Below, piece after piece: positions 1 to 6,523 of a stretch of DNA of 10,820 bases. The translations under genes and the position numbers were made by a program. Origin of the DNA: Balneolia bacterium (lineage in GTDB: Bacteria; Bacteroidota; Rhodothermia; Balneolales; Cyclonatronaceae). The notes under the pieces are model-generated. The model made no database searches. It worked only from the letters and a program-made list of their open reading frames with translations, and was not told the origin of the DNA. Location of the stretch: positions 1 to 10,820 of the forward strand of contig PXAI01000164.1 of NCBI GenBank assembly GCA_003567135.1, read 5' to 3'. The first letter of the stretch is position 1. Every line of letters starts with the position of its first letter.

Positions 1-96
1 AAGCTGGCTGGTGGTAAAATCAGAACTTTGAGAATTCGATATATATGGAAACATGCATACTGACACGAGTACAGCTATCGTAAAAAATGCTTTCAT
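1..96 (-). CDS. N-terminal fragment of an exported protein, runs off left edge
   Basis: An ATG at 94-96 on the minus strand opens a frame that stays free of stops to the left edge, giving 32 residues. It begins MKAFFTIAVLVSVCMF: a lysine at position 2, then a hydrophobic core of about 16 residues, then a polar stretch (SNSQSSDFTTS). This is the architecture of a Sec signal peptide, with a possible cleavage after S22 (small residues at -3 and -1). C14 is not in a proper lipobox because valine precedes it, so a lipoprotein is unlikely. The mature protein lies outside the window and its function cannot be told. A Bacteroidota-type promoter candidate sits about 60 bases upstream, which supports a real start. 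It lies downstream of the CPBP gene on the same strand after 229 noncoding bases and probably forms its own unit. Confidence 0.55.
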   Translation of the reverse strand, partial: MKAFFTIAVLVSVCMFPYISNSQSSDFTTSQL

Positions 97-154
97 AACG
101 GTATACCTAAGTGGTGAAATACTTCCAAATACACCTGCCTAACATGGAGTTATA

Positions 155-187
155 CAAATGTAATTTAATGTTAACTATAACCTCAAA
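155..187 (-). promoter_or_regulatory. Candidate Bacteroidota-type promoter for the left-edge gene
   Basis: On the minus strand TTTG (184-187) is followed by 21 bases and then TACATTTG (155-162). This matches the -33 TTTG and -7 TAnnTTTG pattern known for the Bacteroidota primary sigma factor. Transcription would begin near 148, leaving a leader of about 50 bases before the ATG at 96. The surroundings are very AT-rich, so a chance match is possible. Confidence 0.35.
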
Positions 188-215
188 TATATAAATTCGC
201 TGTTCTTACACAAGT

Positions 216-241
216 TTATATGTATAAGACAATACATATAA
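216..241. repeat. AT-rich inverted repeat upstream of the left-edge gene
   Basis: TTATATGTAT (216-225) and ATACATATAA (232-241) form a perfect 10-base inverted repeat around a 6-base spacer. It lies about 30 bases upstream of the -33 element proposed for the left-edge gene, so it could be an operator or activator site. The rest of 97-325 shows no gene, no clear terminator for the CPBP gene and no other structure that I can support. Confidence 0.4.
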
Positions 242-325
242 TTTGAATTAACAGGTGCTTACAACATACTCAACAACAGATTCTCAATTACCCTAAAGAG
301 TATTACAAGCGGTTCCACCTTTACT

Positions 326-1366
326 CTACCATCTCTTCTTCATCGGCTCAGCCGTTATTCTGCGAAAATTCCCCGGCTGCATTTCGTTGCCGTATTCGGC
401 GTCTCCGGCGGAGCGGTCAACGCAGTAGCGGTTCAGCGGTTTGAAGTTACCTTGATCAGGAAGTTTGGGTGGCAGATCCGGGGGTGCGGCTTCCGGAGCG
501 TATCTTTCGTGTAGGACTTCATATGGCAGTAAAAAATCTTTATCCGGCCAGTTTTTCATGATCCAGTAGCCGAGAAAGGGAACGCTGACCAGAATAAACA
601 CGGCTGCGTAAGGCGTGAAGGCGATGACGTTTTCGAACATGGTGAAATCCAGGCTGAGCGCTTTTACGAATCCGGAAGGCAGCACGTAGCTGTAGTAGAG
701 CGCGGACAGATTGTTCATCATGTGGATGATAATCGGAATGATCAGCGATCCGGTTTTTATGTAGATCAGGCAGGTTACCACGCTGAATACAAATGCCCCG
801 AAAAAGTCGAGGTGCAGGATGGCGAAAATAAACGACGTGACCATGATCGCGCGCGTCACGTTCCACTTGTATTTCCATCGTGTAAGCAAAATACCGCGGA
901 AAAGATATTCTTCAAGGATTGGCGCAGCAAGAATTACGGCCGTAAAAAAGATGATGGAATCCATGACGCTCCAGAACGGATCAGCAGGCCCCTCGCCCAT
1001 TCTGTCGGCGAATAAATAGGCCAGTAAATCTTCTGACAACAGGCCGACAAAAAGCGCCGTCAGCCAGATCATGCTCAGGGAAAAGAGAATCAGCGGTACG
1101 ACCAGCAGAATCTCCCGTGCGTGTTTTTTCCAGGCATTCCGGAAACCGGTCAGCCAGCGCCAGTTGATGCGATAGGTTAATATCACATGCAGAATTATGA
1201 ACAGCATCCCGGCAGAAAAAATGAAATCGCTGATGATACTCGCGTTACCAAAAATCAGCTCGTCAAACAGGGCGCCCGTGATGATGGCGAAGAGAAACAG
1301 AATCAGCGCAAAAATGGTCGTGGTTCCGACTTTCTTAATAAACGGGTAGCCTGGTTTCCGGTTCAT
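326..1366 (-). CDS. CPBP family intramembrane glutamic protease (Abi/CAAX-type)
   Basis: A 346-residue membrane protein of the CPBP (Rce1-like, ABI) family, which cleaves substrates inside the membrane. The three family motifs are visible and in order: EEYLFR (E152, E153, R157), FAILH (F181 to H185) and HMMNN (H215, N219), together the catalytic glutamate, arginine and histidine set. Hydrophobic segments lie at about 16-34, 45-64, 86-110, 134-151, 174-202, 206-224 and 246-270, suggesting six to eight membrane passes. The start is ATG with no Shine-Dalgarno site and an A-rich leader. Oddly, after the last membrane segment there are about 75 hydrophilic residues, proline-rich at 291-303 and basic at the very end, which most family members lack. 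Bacterial homologues act in bacteriocin immunity, prenyl-protein processing or membrane signalling; nothing here picks a substrate. It follows the deacetylase-like gene after 161 repeat-bearing bases and is probably transcribed separately. Confidence 0.88.
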   Translation of the reverse strand: MNRKPGYPFIKKVGTTTIFALILFLFAIITGALFDELIFGNASIISDFIFSAGMLFIILHVILTYRINWRWLTGFRNAWKKHAREILLVVPLILFSLSMIWLTALFVGLLSEDLLAYLFADRMGEGPADPFWSVMDSIIFFTAVILAAPILEEYLFRGILLTRWKYKWNVTRAIMVTSFIFAILHLDFFGAFVFSVVTCLIYIKTGSLIIPIIIHMMNNLSALYYSYVLPSGFVKALSLDFTMFENVIAFTPYAAVFILVSVPFLGYWIMKNWPDKDFLLPYEVLHERYAPEAAPPDLPPKLPDQGNFKPLNRYCVDRSAGDAEYGNEMQPGNFRRITAEPMKKRW

Positions 1367-1415
1367 GCGCTCGCGTGTTTTGTTTTATGGAACCGGAAAA
1401 TAGGAATTACGGGGG

Positions 1416-1447
1416 AATTCAAAATGCAAAATGTAAAATTCAAAATT
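1416..1447. repeat. Heptanucleotide tandem array (AATTCAA-like)
   Basis: Four consecutive 7-base units, AATTCAA, AATGCAA, AATGTAA and AATTCAA, followed by AATT, give a tandem array with a consensus close to AATKCAA. A second array of the same unit type lies at 10489-10521. The arrays resemble the short tandemly repeated repetitive sequences described in cyanobacteria and other bacteria. It lies in the gap between the deacetylase-like and CPBP genes, close to a palindrome. Confidence 0.6.
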
Positions 1448-1460
1448 GGTGATCATTGTC

Positions 1461-1485
1461 GTAGAGACGCGATGTTTCGCGTCTC
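1461..1485. repeat. GTAGAGACGCGATG palindromic repeat, degraded copy
   Basis: GAGACGCGA (1464-1472) and TCGCGTCTC (1477-1485) form a perfect 9-base stem around a TGTT loop. The left arm with its flank, GTAGAGACGCGATG (1461-1474), is identical over 14 bases to the arm of the palindrome at 9661-9674, so the two are copies of one repeat family. The right arm here has lost the final TAC. No T-run follows on either strand, so it is not a classic terminator, though it could still stabilise the 3' end of the operon transcript. Confidence 0.65.
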
Positions 1486-1527
1486 GGGCGCGTAATTACA
1501 TAATGACGCACGGGATCAATTTCCATT

Positions 1528-2433
1528 TCAAGCGTAAATTTCTCTTGCGGCGGTGAACATTTGGGAGTGGGCTATTACGGTGTCTTTTACGGTTGGGGCG
1601 TATCCGCCTGAGAGAAGGAGTACGAGCGGGAAATCGTGTTTTCTTACTGTTTTTATGACGATCCGTTCGCGCTGGAGCAGGCCTTTCAGCGTTAGGGAAA
1701 GTCTTCCGAAGTGATCGGTTTCGAGGGGATCGATGCCGCCGAGATAAAAAACGATATCCGGTTTGAAGGCATAGAAAATCTGATCCAGCGCAGTTCCAAG
1801 CGTATCAAGATATTCGTTGTCTCCAGTTTTGTCGGGCAGGCCAATATCCAGATTGGAAGGCGGTTTTATGAAGGGATAGTTTTTCTCGCCGTGCAGCGAA
1901 AATGTGAACACATCGGGATCATCCTTAAAAATTTCCGCAGTGCCGTTTCCCTGATGCACATCACAATCGATGACCATCGCTTTCCTGATCCACATCGATC
2001 TTTTCAATACCCTTATGGCAACGGCCACATCGTTGAACACACAGAATCCCTCGCCGCCGTCGGGCATCGCGTGGTGTGTTCCGCCGGCCATATTTCCGGC
2101 AATTCCGTCTTCAAGCGCCATCATCGCCGCATTCAGCGTACCGCGAACAGCCAGCCGGGATCGCACGCCCAGTTCGAAGGTCCACGGCAGGCCAAGTTTG
2201 CGCTCCTCTTTCCGGCCAAGATTTCCGTTCAGAATGGCATCCACATAGCGACCGGTGTGCACCGACATCAGATCGGCTTCAGATGACATTCCCGGCGTAA
2301 TCACATATGATTTCGGGATGATTTGCTGCTCCGTCAGGTAGCGGTATAATCCCTCGAATTTGCGCATCGGGAAGACGTGATTTTCGCCGATCGGCGCGTA
2401 GTATCCCGGGGCGTATGAAACGCGAAACCCCAT
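1528..2433 (-). CDS. Histone deacetylase family (AcuC/HDAC-like) amidohydrolase
   Basis: A zinc-dependent arginase/deacetylase-fold enzyme, 301 residues from the chosen start. Family motifs are intact: GGTHHAMPDGGEGFC with the paired histidines (H120, H121), VIDCDVHQGNG with metal ligands D156 or D158 and H160, GGIDPLETD with the second aspartate (D235), and SGGY with the catalytic tyrosine (Y278). Bacterial members hydrolyse acetyl-lysine, acetylpolyamines or other amides, and the true substrate cannot be read from sequence. I chose the ATG at 2431-2433 rather than an in-frame ATG nine codons earlier, because the later one yields the normal family N-terminus (GFRVSYAPGYYAPIGENH) and lies one base past the pgeF stop (TAA A ATG), the arrangement expected for translational coupling. 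It is the last gene of the aroE-pgeF-deacetylase operon. Confidence 0.9.
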   Translation of the reverse strand: MGFRVSYAPGYYAPIGENHVFPMRKFEGLYRYLTEQQIIPKSYVITPGMSSEADLMSVHTGRYVDAILNGNLGRKEERKLGLPWTFELGVRSRLAVRGTLNAAMMALEDGIAGNMAGGTHHAMPDGGEGFCVFNDVAVAIRVLKRSMWIRKAMVIDCDVHQGNGTAEIFKDDPDVFTFSLHGEKNYPFIKPPSNLDIGLPDKTGDNEYLDTLGTALDQIFYAFKPDIVFYLGGIDPLETDHFGRLSLTLKGLLQRERIVIKTVRKHDFPLVLLLSGGYAPTVKDTVIAHSQMFTAAREIYA

Positions 2434-2434
2434 T

Positions 2435-3190
2435 TTATTTCGCCGGCTTGAGGAAAACAACGCCCATCAGCCGGCCGCTCTTGTTCTGCTCCCGGCGATA
2501 GGAATAGTATTTCTCCGGGAAATCCATCGTGCAATCAGGATGCATGCTGATCTTATCCTCCGTTATTCCCGTTTCCACGAGCTGCGATTGTACCACAGCC
2601 CTGATATCCACGTGCGGTTTTTTGTAGCTCCGGTCAACAAATTTTTCATCAAACTGAGACGCAACTTCCTCGCCTACCTCAAAGTTTTTCAGGGAAATAC
2701 ACGGGCTGATGAAAACTTCGGTACAATCCGCCTTTGCGCCCGCTTTTTCCATTTCTGCCACCGTTTTCCCGACGATATTCGCGGCAGCTCCCTTCCATCC
2801 GGCGTGCGCGGTGGCCACAACTCCGTTTTCTTCATCCACAAAAAGAACCGCGGCGCAATCGGCAACAAAAACGCCAAGCGCGAGCCCCGGTTTGGTGGTT
2901 ACCAATCCATCTGTTTCGGGATAAATGCCGGGCTGCTCCACAAACTGAACCCGGTCTTTGTGCACCTGAAGTCCCCAGGCTGTTTTTTCAGGATCAGCAC
3001 CGGCCGTTTTGAACCAGCGCTTCCGGTTTTCGCCGGTTATTTCGTCAGTCTCTTTGGTGTTATAACCGAGGTTCAGTCCAGCAATATCGCGCTGCGCATT
3101 GTATCGTGAATTTTTTAGCGAAAACAGCGCTTTTAGCCTGTCAGAATCTTTCCAGGTAATAAAATCCGTAATGTTATCGGGGGATGTCAT
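2435..3190 (-). CDS. pgeF: Peptidoglycan editing factor PgeF (YfiH, laccase-domain purine/polyphenol enzyme)
   Basis: A 251-residue protein of the YfiH/PgeF family (DUF152, COG1496). The metal-binding set is present: H77 in QVHKD, C112 in VADCAAV and H129 in AHAGWKG, with the C-terminal signature SYRREQNKSGR (about 230-240) followed by a hydrophobic strand. Length is typical. Family members were first called polyphenol oxidases; the E. coli protein is reported to remove misincorporated L-serine-containing muropeptide precursors, and human FAMIN/LACC1 works on purine nucleosides. The ATG at 3188-3190 overlaps the aroE stop by 17 bases and the gene ends one base before the deacetylase-like start, so expression is probably coupled on both sides. 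No Shine-Dalgarno site is visible; the leader is A-rich. An unusual SPCISLKNFEVG occupies the place where relatives usually have GPxIGxxxYEVG. Confidence 0.88.
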   Translation of the reverse strand: MTSPDNITDFITWKDSDRLKALFSLKNSRYNAQRDIAGLNLGYNTKETDEITGENRKRWFKTAGADPEKTAWGLQVHKDRVQFVEQPGIYPETDGLVTTKPGLALGVFVADCAAVLFVDEENGVVATAHAGWKGAAANIVGKTVAEMEKAGAKADCTEVFISPCISLKNFEVGEEVASQFDEKFVDRSYKKPHVDIRAVVQSQLVETGITEDKISMHPDCTMDFPEKYYSYRREQNKSGRLMGVVFLKPAK

Positions 3191-4076
3191 TTTTTGACGC
3201 GTTGATAATCAGTTCCTTTGCTTCCTCTTTGGGGAAAGGTTTTCCCGTCCAGATATAATATGAAGCGGCGGCCTGTTCAACAAACATGGTGAGACCGGAA
3301 ATCGTTGCTGAAGCTCCGGCTTTTTCGGCGAGCTTCAGAAATTTGGTTTTCAGGGGATTATAGATCGCGTCGAGGCAGACTTTCTCTTTCAGGAGCGGCG
3401 CGAGGATTTCAGAAACGGGACTTTCATCCAGATTTGGCGACATGCCCAGCGGCGTTGTGTTGATGATGAGTCCGGCACCGGAAAGAAGATCCGGCAGATT
3501 CAGGTATCCGGAAATTTTAACCGACGTTTTTCCAAAACGGTCCGGCCAGCGGGAGATTTCGGGATTCCGGCTGATCACATAAACCTGATTGATTCCGGCA
3601 ACCTGAACAGCAGCAGCATACGCGCGGGCAGCGCCACCGGTTCCAAAAATCACGGCTGGTCTTCCCATGATCCGCAGGGCATATTCCTTGATAGACGCCT
3701 CTGCTCCTCTGATGTCGGTATTATATCCCGTGAGCACACCGTTTTCGGGCTTAACAGTGTTAACAGCGCCCACGCTCGTTGCTTTTGGTTCTGTGCGATC
3801 CAGAAGGTCGATGATCCGCTGCTTGTGCGGTATCGTGACGTTTGCACCTAAAAAGTGAGGGTGCGATAAGAGTTGCCCAAGCCAGGCAACGTCATCACCA
3901 GTGGTGTCAAGAGCGATGTACCGGGCTGAACTGCCGGCCTTTTTCAAGGCGTGGTTGTGAATCAGCGGTGAATGGCTGTGCCCGACCGGGTGGCCGATCA
4001 GCGCATAGAACGGGAAATCCGGTTTGGATTCCAGAAACGTTCTGAGTTTGTTGACTGATTCAGGGCGGCTGTCCAA
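3174..4076 (-). CDS. aroE: Shikimate dehydrogenase AroE
   Basis: NADP-dependent reduction of 3-dehydroshikimate to shikimate in the cytosolic pathway to aromatic amino acids. At 300 residues it is slightly longer than E. coli AroE, mostly from a 20-residue N-terminal lead. Substrate-binding S34 and S36 (GHSHSP), catalytic K85 (TIPHK), N106 (GAVNT), catalytic D121 (NTDIRG), the nucleotide loop GTGGAA (145-150), INTTPLGM (205-212) and the C-terminal GLTMFVEQAA with Q268 are all visible. The start is TTG at 4076; no in-frame ATG or GTG precedes the conserved FYALIGHP, and AAGG lies nine bases upstream as a plausible ribosome site. The stop overlaps the pgeF start by 17 bases, so it heads the three-gene operon. 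An intrinsic terminator ends 22 bases upstream, leaving no room for a separate promoter between them. Confidence 0.95.
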   Translation of the reverse strand: MDSRPESVNKLRTFLESKPDFPFYALIGHPVGHSHSPLIHNHALKKAGSSARYIALDTTGDDVAWLGQLLSHPHFLGANVTIPHKQRIIDLLDRTEPKATSVGAVNTVKPENGVLTGYNTDIRGAEASIKEYALRIMGRPAVIFGTGGAARAYAAAVQVAGINQVYVISRNPEISRWPDRFGKTSVKISGYLNLPDLLSGAGLIINTTPLGMSPNLDESPVSEILAPLLKEKVCLDAIYNPLKTKFLKLAEKAGASATISGLTMFVEQAAASYYIWTGKPFPKEEAKELIINASKNDIPR

Positions 4077-4098
4077 TGGAGTGAACCTTGGTAACAGG

Positions 4099-4127
4099 AA
4101 AAAAAAGAGGGGCTGTTATGCCCCTCT
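4099..4127 (-). terminator. Rho-independent terminator after the SRPBCC gene, in the aroE leader
   Basis: Read on the minus strand: AGAGGGGC, a 6-base loop, GCCCCTCT, then a run of eight T (the last stem base of the plus-strand A-run is shared). The 8-base GC-rich stem is perfect. No T-run follows on the plus strand, so it acts on minus-strand transcripts only. It lies 22 bases after the SRPBCC stop (4150-4152) and ends 22 bases before the TTG start of aroE. Confidence 0.9.
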
Positions 4128-4149
4128 GAAATTTGGTGAACAGTAGAAA

Positions 4150-4623
4150 TTAGACAGCTGTCTGCTCTTTTTCTTCTGCTTTTTCCTCTGACTGCTCTTT
4201 GAAGGTACCATTCTCAACAGCTTCACGGAAGAAATCAAGATCTTTTCCGAGTTGCTCTTCAGTGTTCGTGATGAACTCGTTGAGTTCTTCAGTTGGCTCC
4301 CCGAAAAAGGTGCGGTAGTCAAGGCTGAAATCTATGCGCGTGCGTGATCCGTTGTTGAGCGGAGTAAAGCGAATAGTTCCTGTTTGGTTCAGATTCCCGT
4401 TAATAGTAATCCAGGCAAAACGGGTGTTGCGCAGATCATCGATGATATTGGTCATCCACTTGTATTCATCATCGCCGATTTGTGTAACAAATTCGTAAGT
4501 CTGGGAATTGATTTTGTTGACTTTATCAATTCTGCGCATGAAACGCGGAAAATCAACAGGGGAATTCAGACATTCATACACTTTGGCGAGGGGGAGGTTT
4601 ACTTCGATACTTTGATGCGCCAT
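4150..4623 (-). CDS. SRPBCC (START/polyketide cyclase-like) ligand-binding-fold protein
   Basis: A 157-residue cytosolic protein with the helix-grip pattern of the SRPBCC superfamily: an N-terminal strand and helix (HQSIEVNLPLAKVYECLNSP) with the usual 'V..vw..l.d...fp.f' look, alternating strands through about residue 100, and a long C-terminal helix (about 105-137, EPTEELNEFITNTEEQLGKD) that would close the ligand cavity. The last 20 residues are highly charged and Glu/Lys-rich, probably disordered. Relatives include Coq10-type lipid chaperones, polyketide cyclases and uncharacterised cyclase/dehydrase proteins, usually binding hydrophobic ligands; no catalytic residue can be assigned. The ATG at 4621-4623 has no clear Shine-Dalgarno site. 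The gene is divergent from the outer-membrane barrel gene across 197 bases and has its own promoter candidate and a strong terminator. Confidence 0.82.
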   Translation of the reverse strand: MAHQSIEVNLPLAKVYECLNSPVDFPRFMRRIDKVNKINSQTYEFVTQIGDDEYKWMTNIIDDLRNTRFAWITINGNLNQTGTIRFTPLNNGSRTRIDFSLDYRTFFGEPTEELNEFITNTEEQLGKDLDFFREAVENGTFKEQSEEKAEEKEQTAV

Positions 4624-4721
4624 ATGATGGTTTGTACTTCGTAAATATGAGTGGTTATCGTTTTAAACCGCTTGGAACGGTAACTTTGCGGAGCGGATAT
4701 GATACTTTCTCCACAATATTG

Positions 4722-4752
4722 CAAAATTACGATTTTTTAGCGAACATATCAA
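4722..4752 (-). promoter_or_regulatory. Candidate Bacteroidota-type promoter for the SRPBCC gene
   Basis: On the minus strand TTG (4750-4752), 20 bases, then TAATTTTG (4722-4729) fit the Bacteroidota TTG/TAnnTTTG promoter pattern. Transcription would start near 4715, about 90 bases before the SRPBCC ATG. On the opposite strand TAACTTTG (4681-4688) could be a -7 element for the barrel gene, but I find no matching -33 element for it. Confidence 0.35.
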
Positions 4753-4820
4753 TCTGTATTTTACTCAAACTATTCGCCCAAAACTCCCAAATTCAACGAT
4801 TCTCTGTTTGTTAGAAGCCT

Positions 4821-6239
4821 TTGAAACACCGTTTTCCCTTTTTCGTTTTTACTATTTCCATTTGTATATATCTGTTTTTGCAGAACAATCACGCTGTAGC
4901 TCAGTCAGGTTTTTCAGGATTCGTCAGCAATTATAACGCATGGGCCACCACGGGAGAAAATGATCTGATCAGCGGCAGAAACCGTGTCAGGCTGAATTAC
5001 AGAAATGAGATGAACAGCGGCCGGATCTACATCTCATCCGATCTGAGACACCTTTACAGCGAACGGTCCGACTCTCTGGATTTCCGGCTGCGCGAGGCTT
5101 TTATTGATGTCTATTTTGATAACGGTGATCTGCGAATTGGTAAACAGCCGGTTGTATGGGGCCACACCGAGGGAGATTTTATTCTGGATATCATGAGTCC
5201 GTTTGATCTTTCCGAGTTCATCACCCAGAATTTTGATGAACTGCGCGAAGGCGTCACGGCCATCAGCTACACGCATTTTTTTAACCGAAACCAGCTTCAG
5301 CTGATAGTCTCTCCCCTGTTTGAGGCTCCGCGACTACCCGATTACGAAGGCCGCTGGGGCGTGGTGCCGAGTGATTTCATCCCGATCCCCACAAAGATCC
5401 GCTCCTATCGCAACGAAAACCCCACCATCAGCGATATTCAGGCAGCCGCGCGGTTCGCATGGCGACCGACACTGAGTTTCGATATCGACTTTGTGCTGAT
5501 GTACTGGACACCCGGCACGCCCGGTTATTTCAAACAGTTCGAGGTCATCGATCTAAACGTAATTCTGATCCCGACTGAGGTTGAGCTCCGCGAAACATTT
5601 AACGCAACCACCATTGCCGGATTCTGGGGAAGTTACCGCATGGACGGCGGACTCACATTTCGTTTCGAAAGCGCCTGGTTCGAAAACAGGCCGTTCGACG
5701 TTTTTCCTGCTTATTTAACCGATGACGATCTCCAGTTTCTGAGTGATCTGGCCGACGGAAATATCGGCCCCGGTTTCGACTTCACCAACCTGCCAGGCCC
5801 CGTACAGCGATTCGACCGCGCCATCAGGGAAAACAGAGACTCCGGATTTCAGACGTTCCGCCCGGCGCTAAAGTCGATGATCGGCGCGGAGTATCAGTTT
5901 TCATCCAACCGGATCAGCGCCCAGTACGTTGCCGACATCATTCTGGATTATGATGAGGATATCATGCAGGATGAATATTTCCACGGCATTTCCGCGAGCT
6001 ATCAAGGCTCGTTTTTACGCGACCGGCTGACATCCCGCCTGACCGGCCGGTACCAGTTTAACGGGAAGGATTTCTGGATCAACCCCGAACTTTCCTATGA
6101 TCTGCGAGACGGGCTGGTCGTTCGCGGCGGCGGTCACTTTTTCGGCGGGCCAATCCCGCGCGATACCTACACGCACCTGGCGTTCAGCCGCTATCGCCCG
6201 AATAGCCTCGTTTATGTTTCGGTGGCGTGGTTTTGGTAA
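4821..6239 (+). CDS. DUF1302-like outer-membrane beta-barrel protein
   Basis: A 472-residue exported protein. Residues 1-27 form a signal peptide (MKHR, hydrophobic core to about L20, likely cleavage AVA|Q at 27/28). The remainder alternates aromatic and polar residues as in beta-barrels and ends in VSVAWFW, a C-terminal aromatic residue typical of BAM-assembled barrels. The stretch around 104-150 (RIGKQPVVWGHTEGDFILD, then SPFDLSEF and DELREG) resembles the 'vGrq.v.WG ... NPxDv ... ELrea' core of DUF1302 proteins, which in proteobacteria neighbour RND/MMPL exporters. The start is TTG at 4821: an in-frame TAG at 4812 blocks any earlier start and no ATG precedes the signal peptide core; AGAAG lies three bases upstream. 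It is followed in the same direction by the RND gene. Other barrel families cannot be excluded, but outer-membrane location looks firm. Confidence 0.75.
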   Translation: MKHRFPFFVFTISICIYLFLQNNHAVAQSGFSGFVSNYNAWATTGENDLISGRNRVRLNYRNEMNSGRIYISSDLRHLYSERSDSLDFRLREAFIDVYFDNGDLRIGKQPVVWGHTEGDFILDIMSPFDLSEFITQNFDELREGVTAISYTHFFNRNQLQLIVSPLFEAPRLPDYEGRWGVVPSDFIPIPTKIRSYRNENPTISDIQAAARFAWRPTLSFDIDFVLMYWTPGTPGYFKQFEVIDLNVILIPTEVELRETFNATTIAGFWGSYRMDGGLTFRFESAWFENRPFDVFPAYLTDDDLQFLSDLADGNIGPGFDFTNLPGPVQRFDRAIRENRDSGFQTFRPALKSMIGAEYQFSSNRISAQYVADIILDYDEDIMQDEYFHGISASYQGSFLRDRLTSRLTGRYQFNGKDFWINPELSYDLRDGLVVRGGGHFFGGPIPRDTYTHLAFSRYRPNSLVYVSVAWFW

Positions 6240-6276
6240 TGGGTGGGTTTTTGTACGGGGGAAATTCGGTTTTAAT

Positions 6277-6304
6277 TAAATTGCATTTATACCAATGCAA
6301 TTTA
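6277..6304. repeat. AT-rich inverted repeat after the barrel gene
   Basis: TAAATTGCAT (6277-6286) and ATGCAATTTA (6295-6304) form a perfect 10-base stem around an 8-base loop, 37 bases after the barrel stop. It directly precedes the 46-base palindrome. Low GC and the lack of a T-run make it a poor terminator; it may be an ancient repeat arm or a 3' stabilising stem. Confidence 0.5.
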
Positions 6305-6310
6305 TCCAGC

Positions 6311-6356
6311 AACAATTCTGTAGGGACAGGGCATGCCCTGTCCCTACAGAATTGTT
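6311..6356. repeat. 46-base perfect palindrome between barrel and RND genes
   Basis: The arm AACAATTCTGTAGGGACAGG (6311-6330) and its exact complement (6337-6356) flank GCATGC, so all 46 bases are self-complementary with no loop. The inner part, GTAGGGACAGGGCATG, shares its plan with GTAGAGACGCGATG in the repeats at 1461 and 9661. Palindromes of this type recur between genes in cyanobacteria and Bacteroidota and are usually regarded as REP- or MITE-like. It sits in a 284-base noncoding gap; the remainder of that gap (6357-6523) holds a 12-base palindrome CAGGAATTCCTG at 6432-6443 and nothing else I can support. Confidence 0.9.
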
Positions 6357-6523
6357 TATTATGGACATAAATAATTAATATTCCCCATCACAATCCCACA
6401 ATATTAAACATTCCATTATTGATTCAACCGGCAGGAATTCCTGACGCGCTGCCGATGTTCTCTTAGCCGGTATCACAAAAGAAATTATTAAACAAACTTC
6501 GCGCATCCCCCGCTTAATCCCCT

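Noticed and set aside
722..1019. Plus-strand open frames of 97 and 66 codons inside the CPBP gene
   Set aside because: Antisense shadows of a gene with intact catalytic motifs; composition is low in hydrophobic residues and no family is recognisable.
1461..1485. The hairpin after the deacetylase-like gene as an intrinsic terminator
   Set aside because: The stem is GC-rich, but no T-run follows on the minus strand, and the arm is shared with a dispersed repeat at 9661, so repeat origin is the simpler reading.
1711..2286. A 191-codon plus-strand frame opposite the deacetylase-like gene
   Set aside because: It mirrors the codon pattern of a well-supported enzyme gene, and has no family motif or ribosome site.
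2434..2460. Earlier ATG at 2460 as start of the deacetylase-like gene
   Set aside because: It would add nine polar, Arg/Ser-rich residues before the family N-terminus and lie inside pgeF, whereas the ATG at 2433 follows the pgeF stop by one base.
2540..3109. A 189-codon plus-strand frame opposite pgeF
   Set aside because: Antisense shadow; pgeF has its metal ligands and tight operon spacing, while this frame shows no recognisable domain.
4632..4814. A 60-codon plus-strand frame just upstream of, and in frame with, the barrel gene
   Set aside because: It could be read as a leader peptide, but it starts with TTG, overlaps the opposite promoter region and has no signal-peptide or family features. 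The in-frame TAG at 4812 separates it from the barrel protein.
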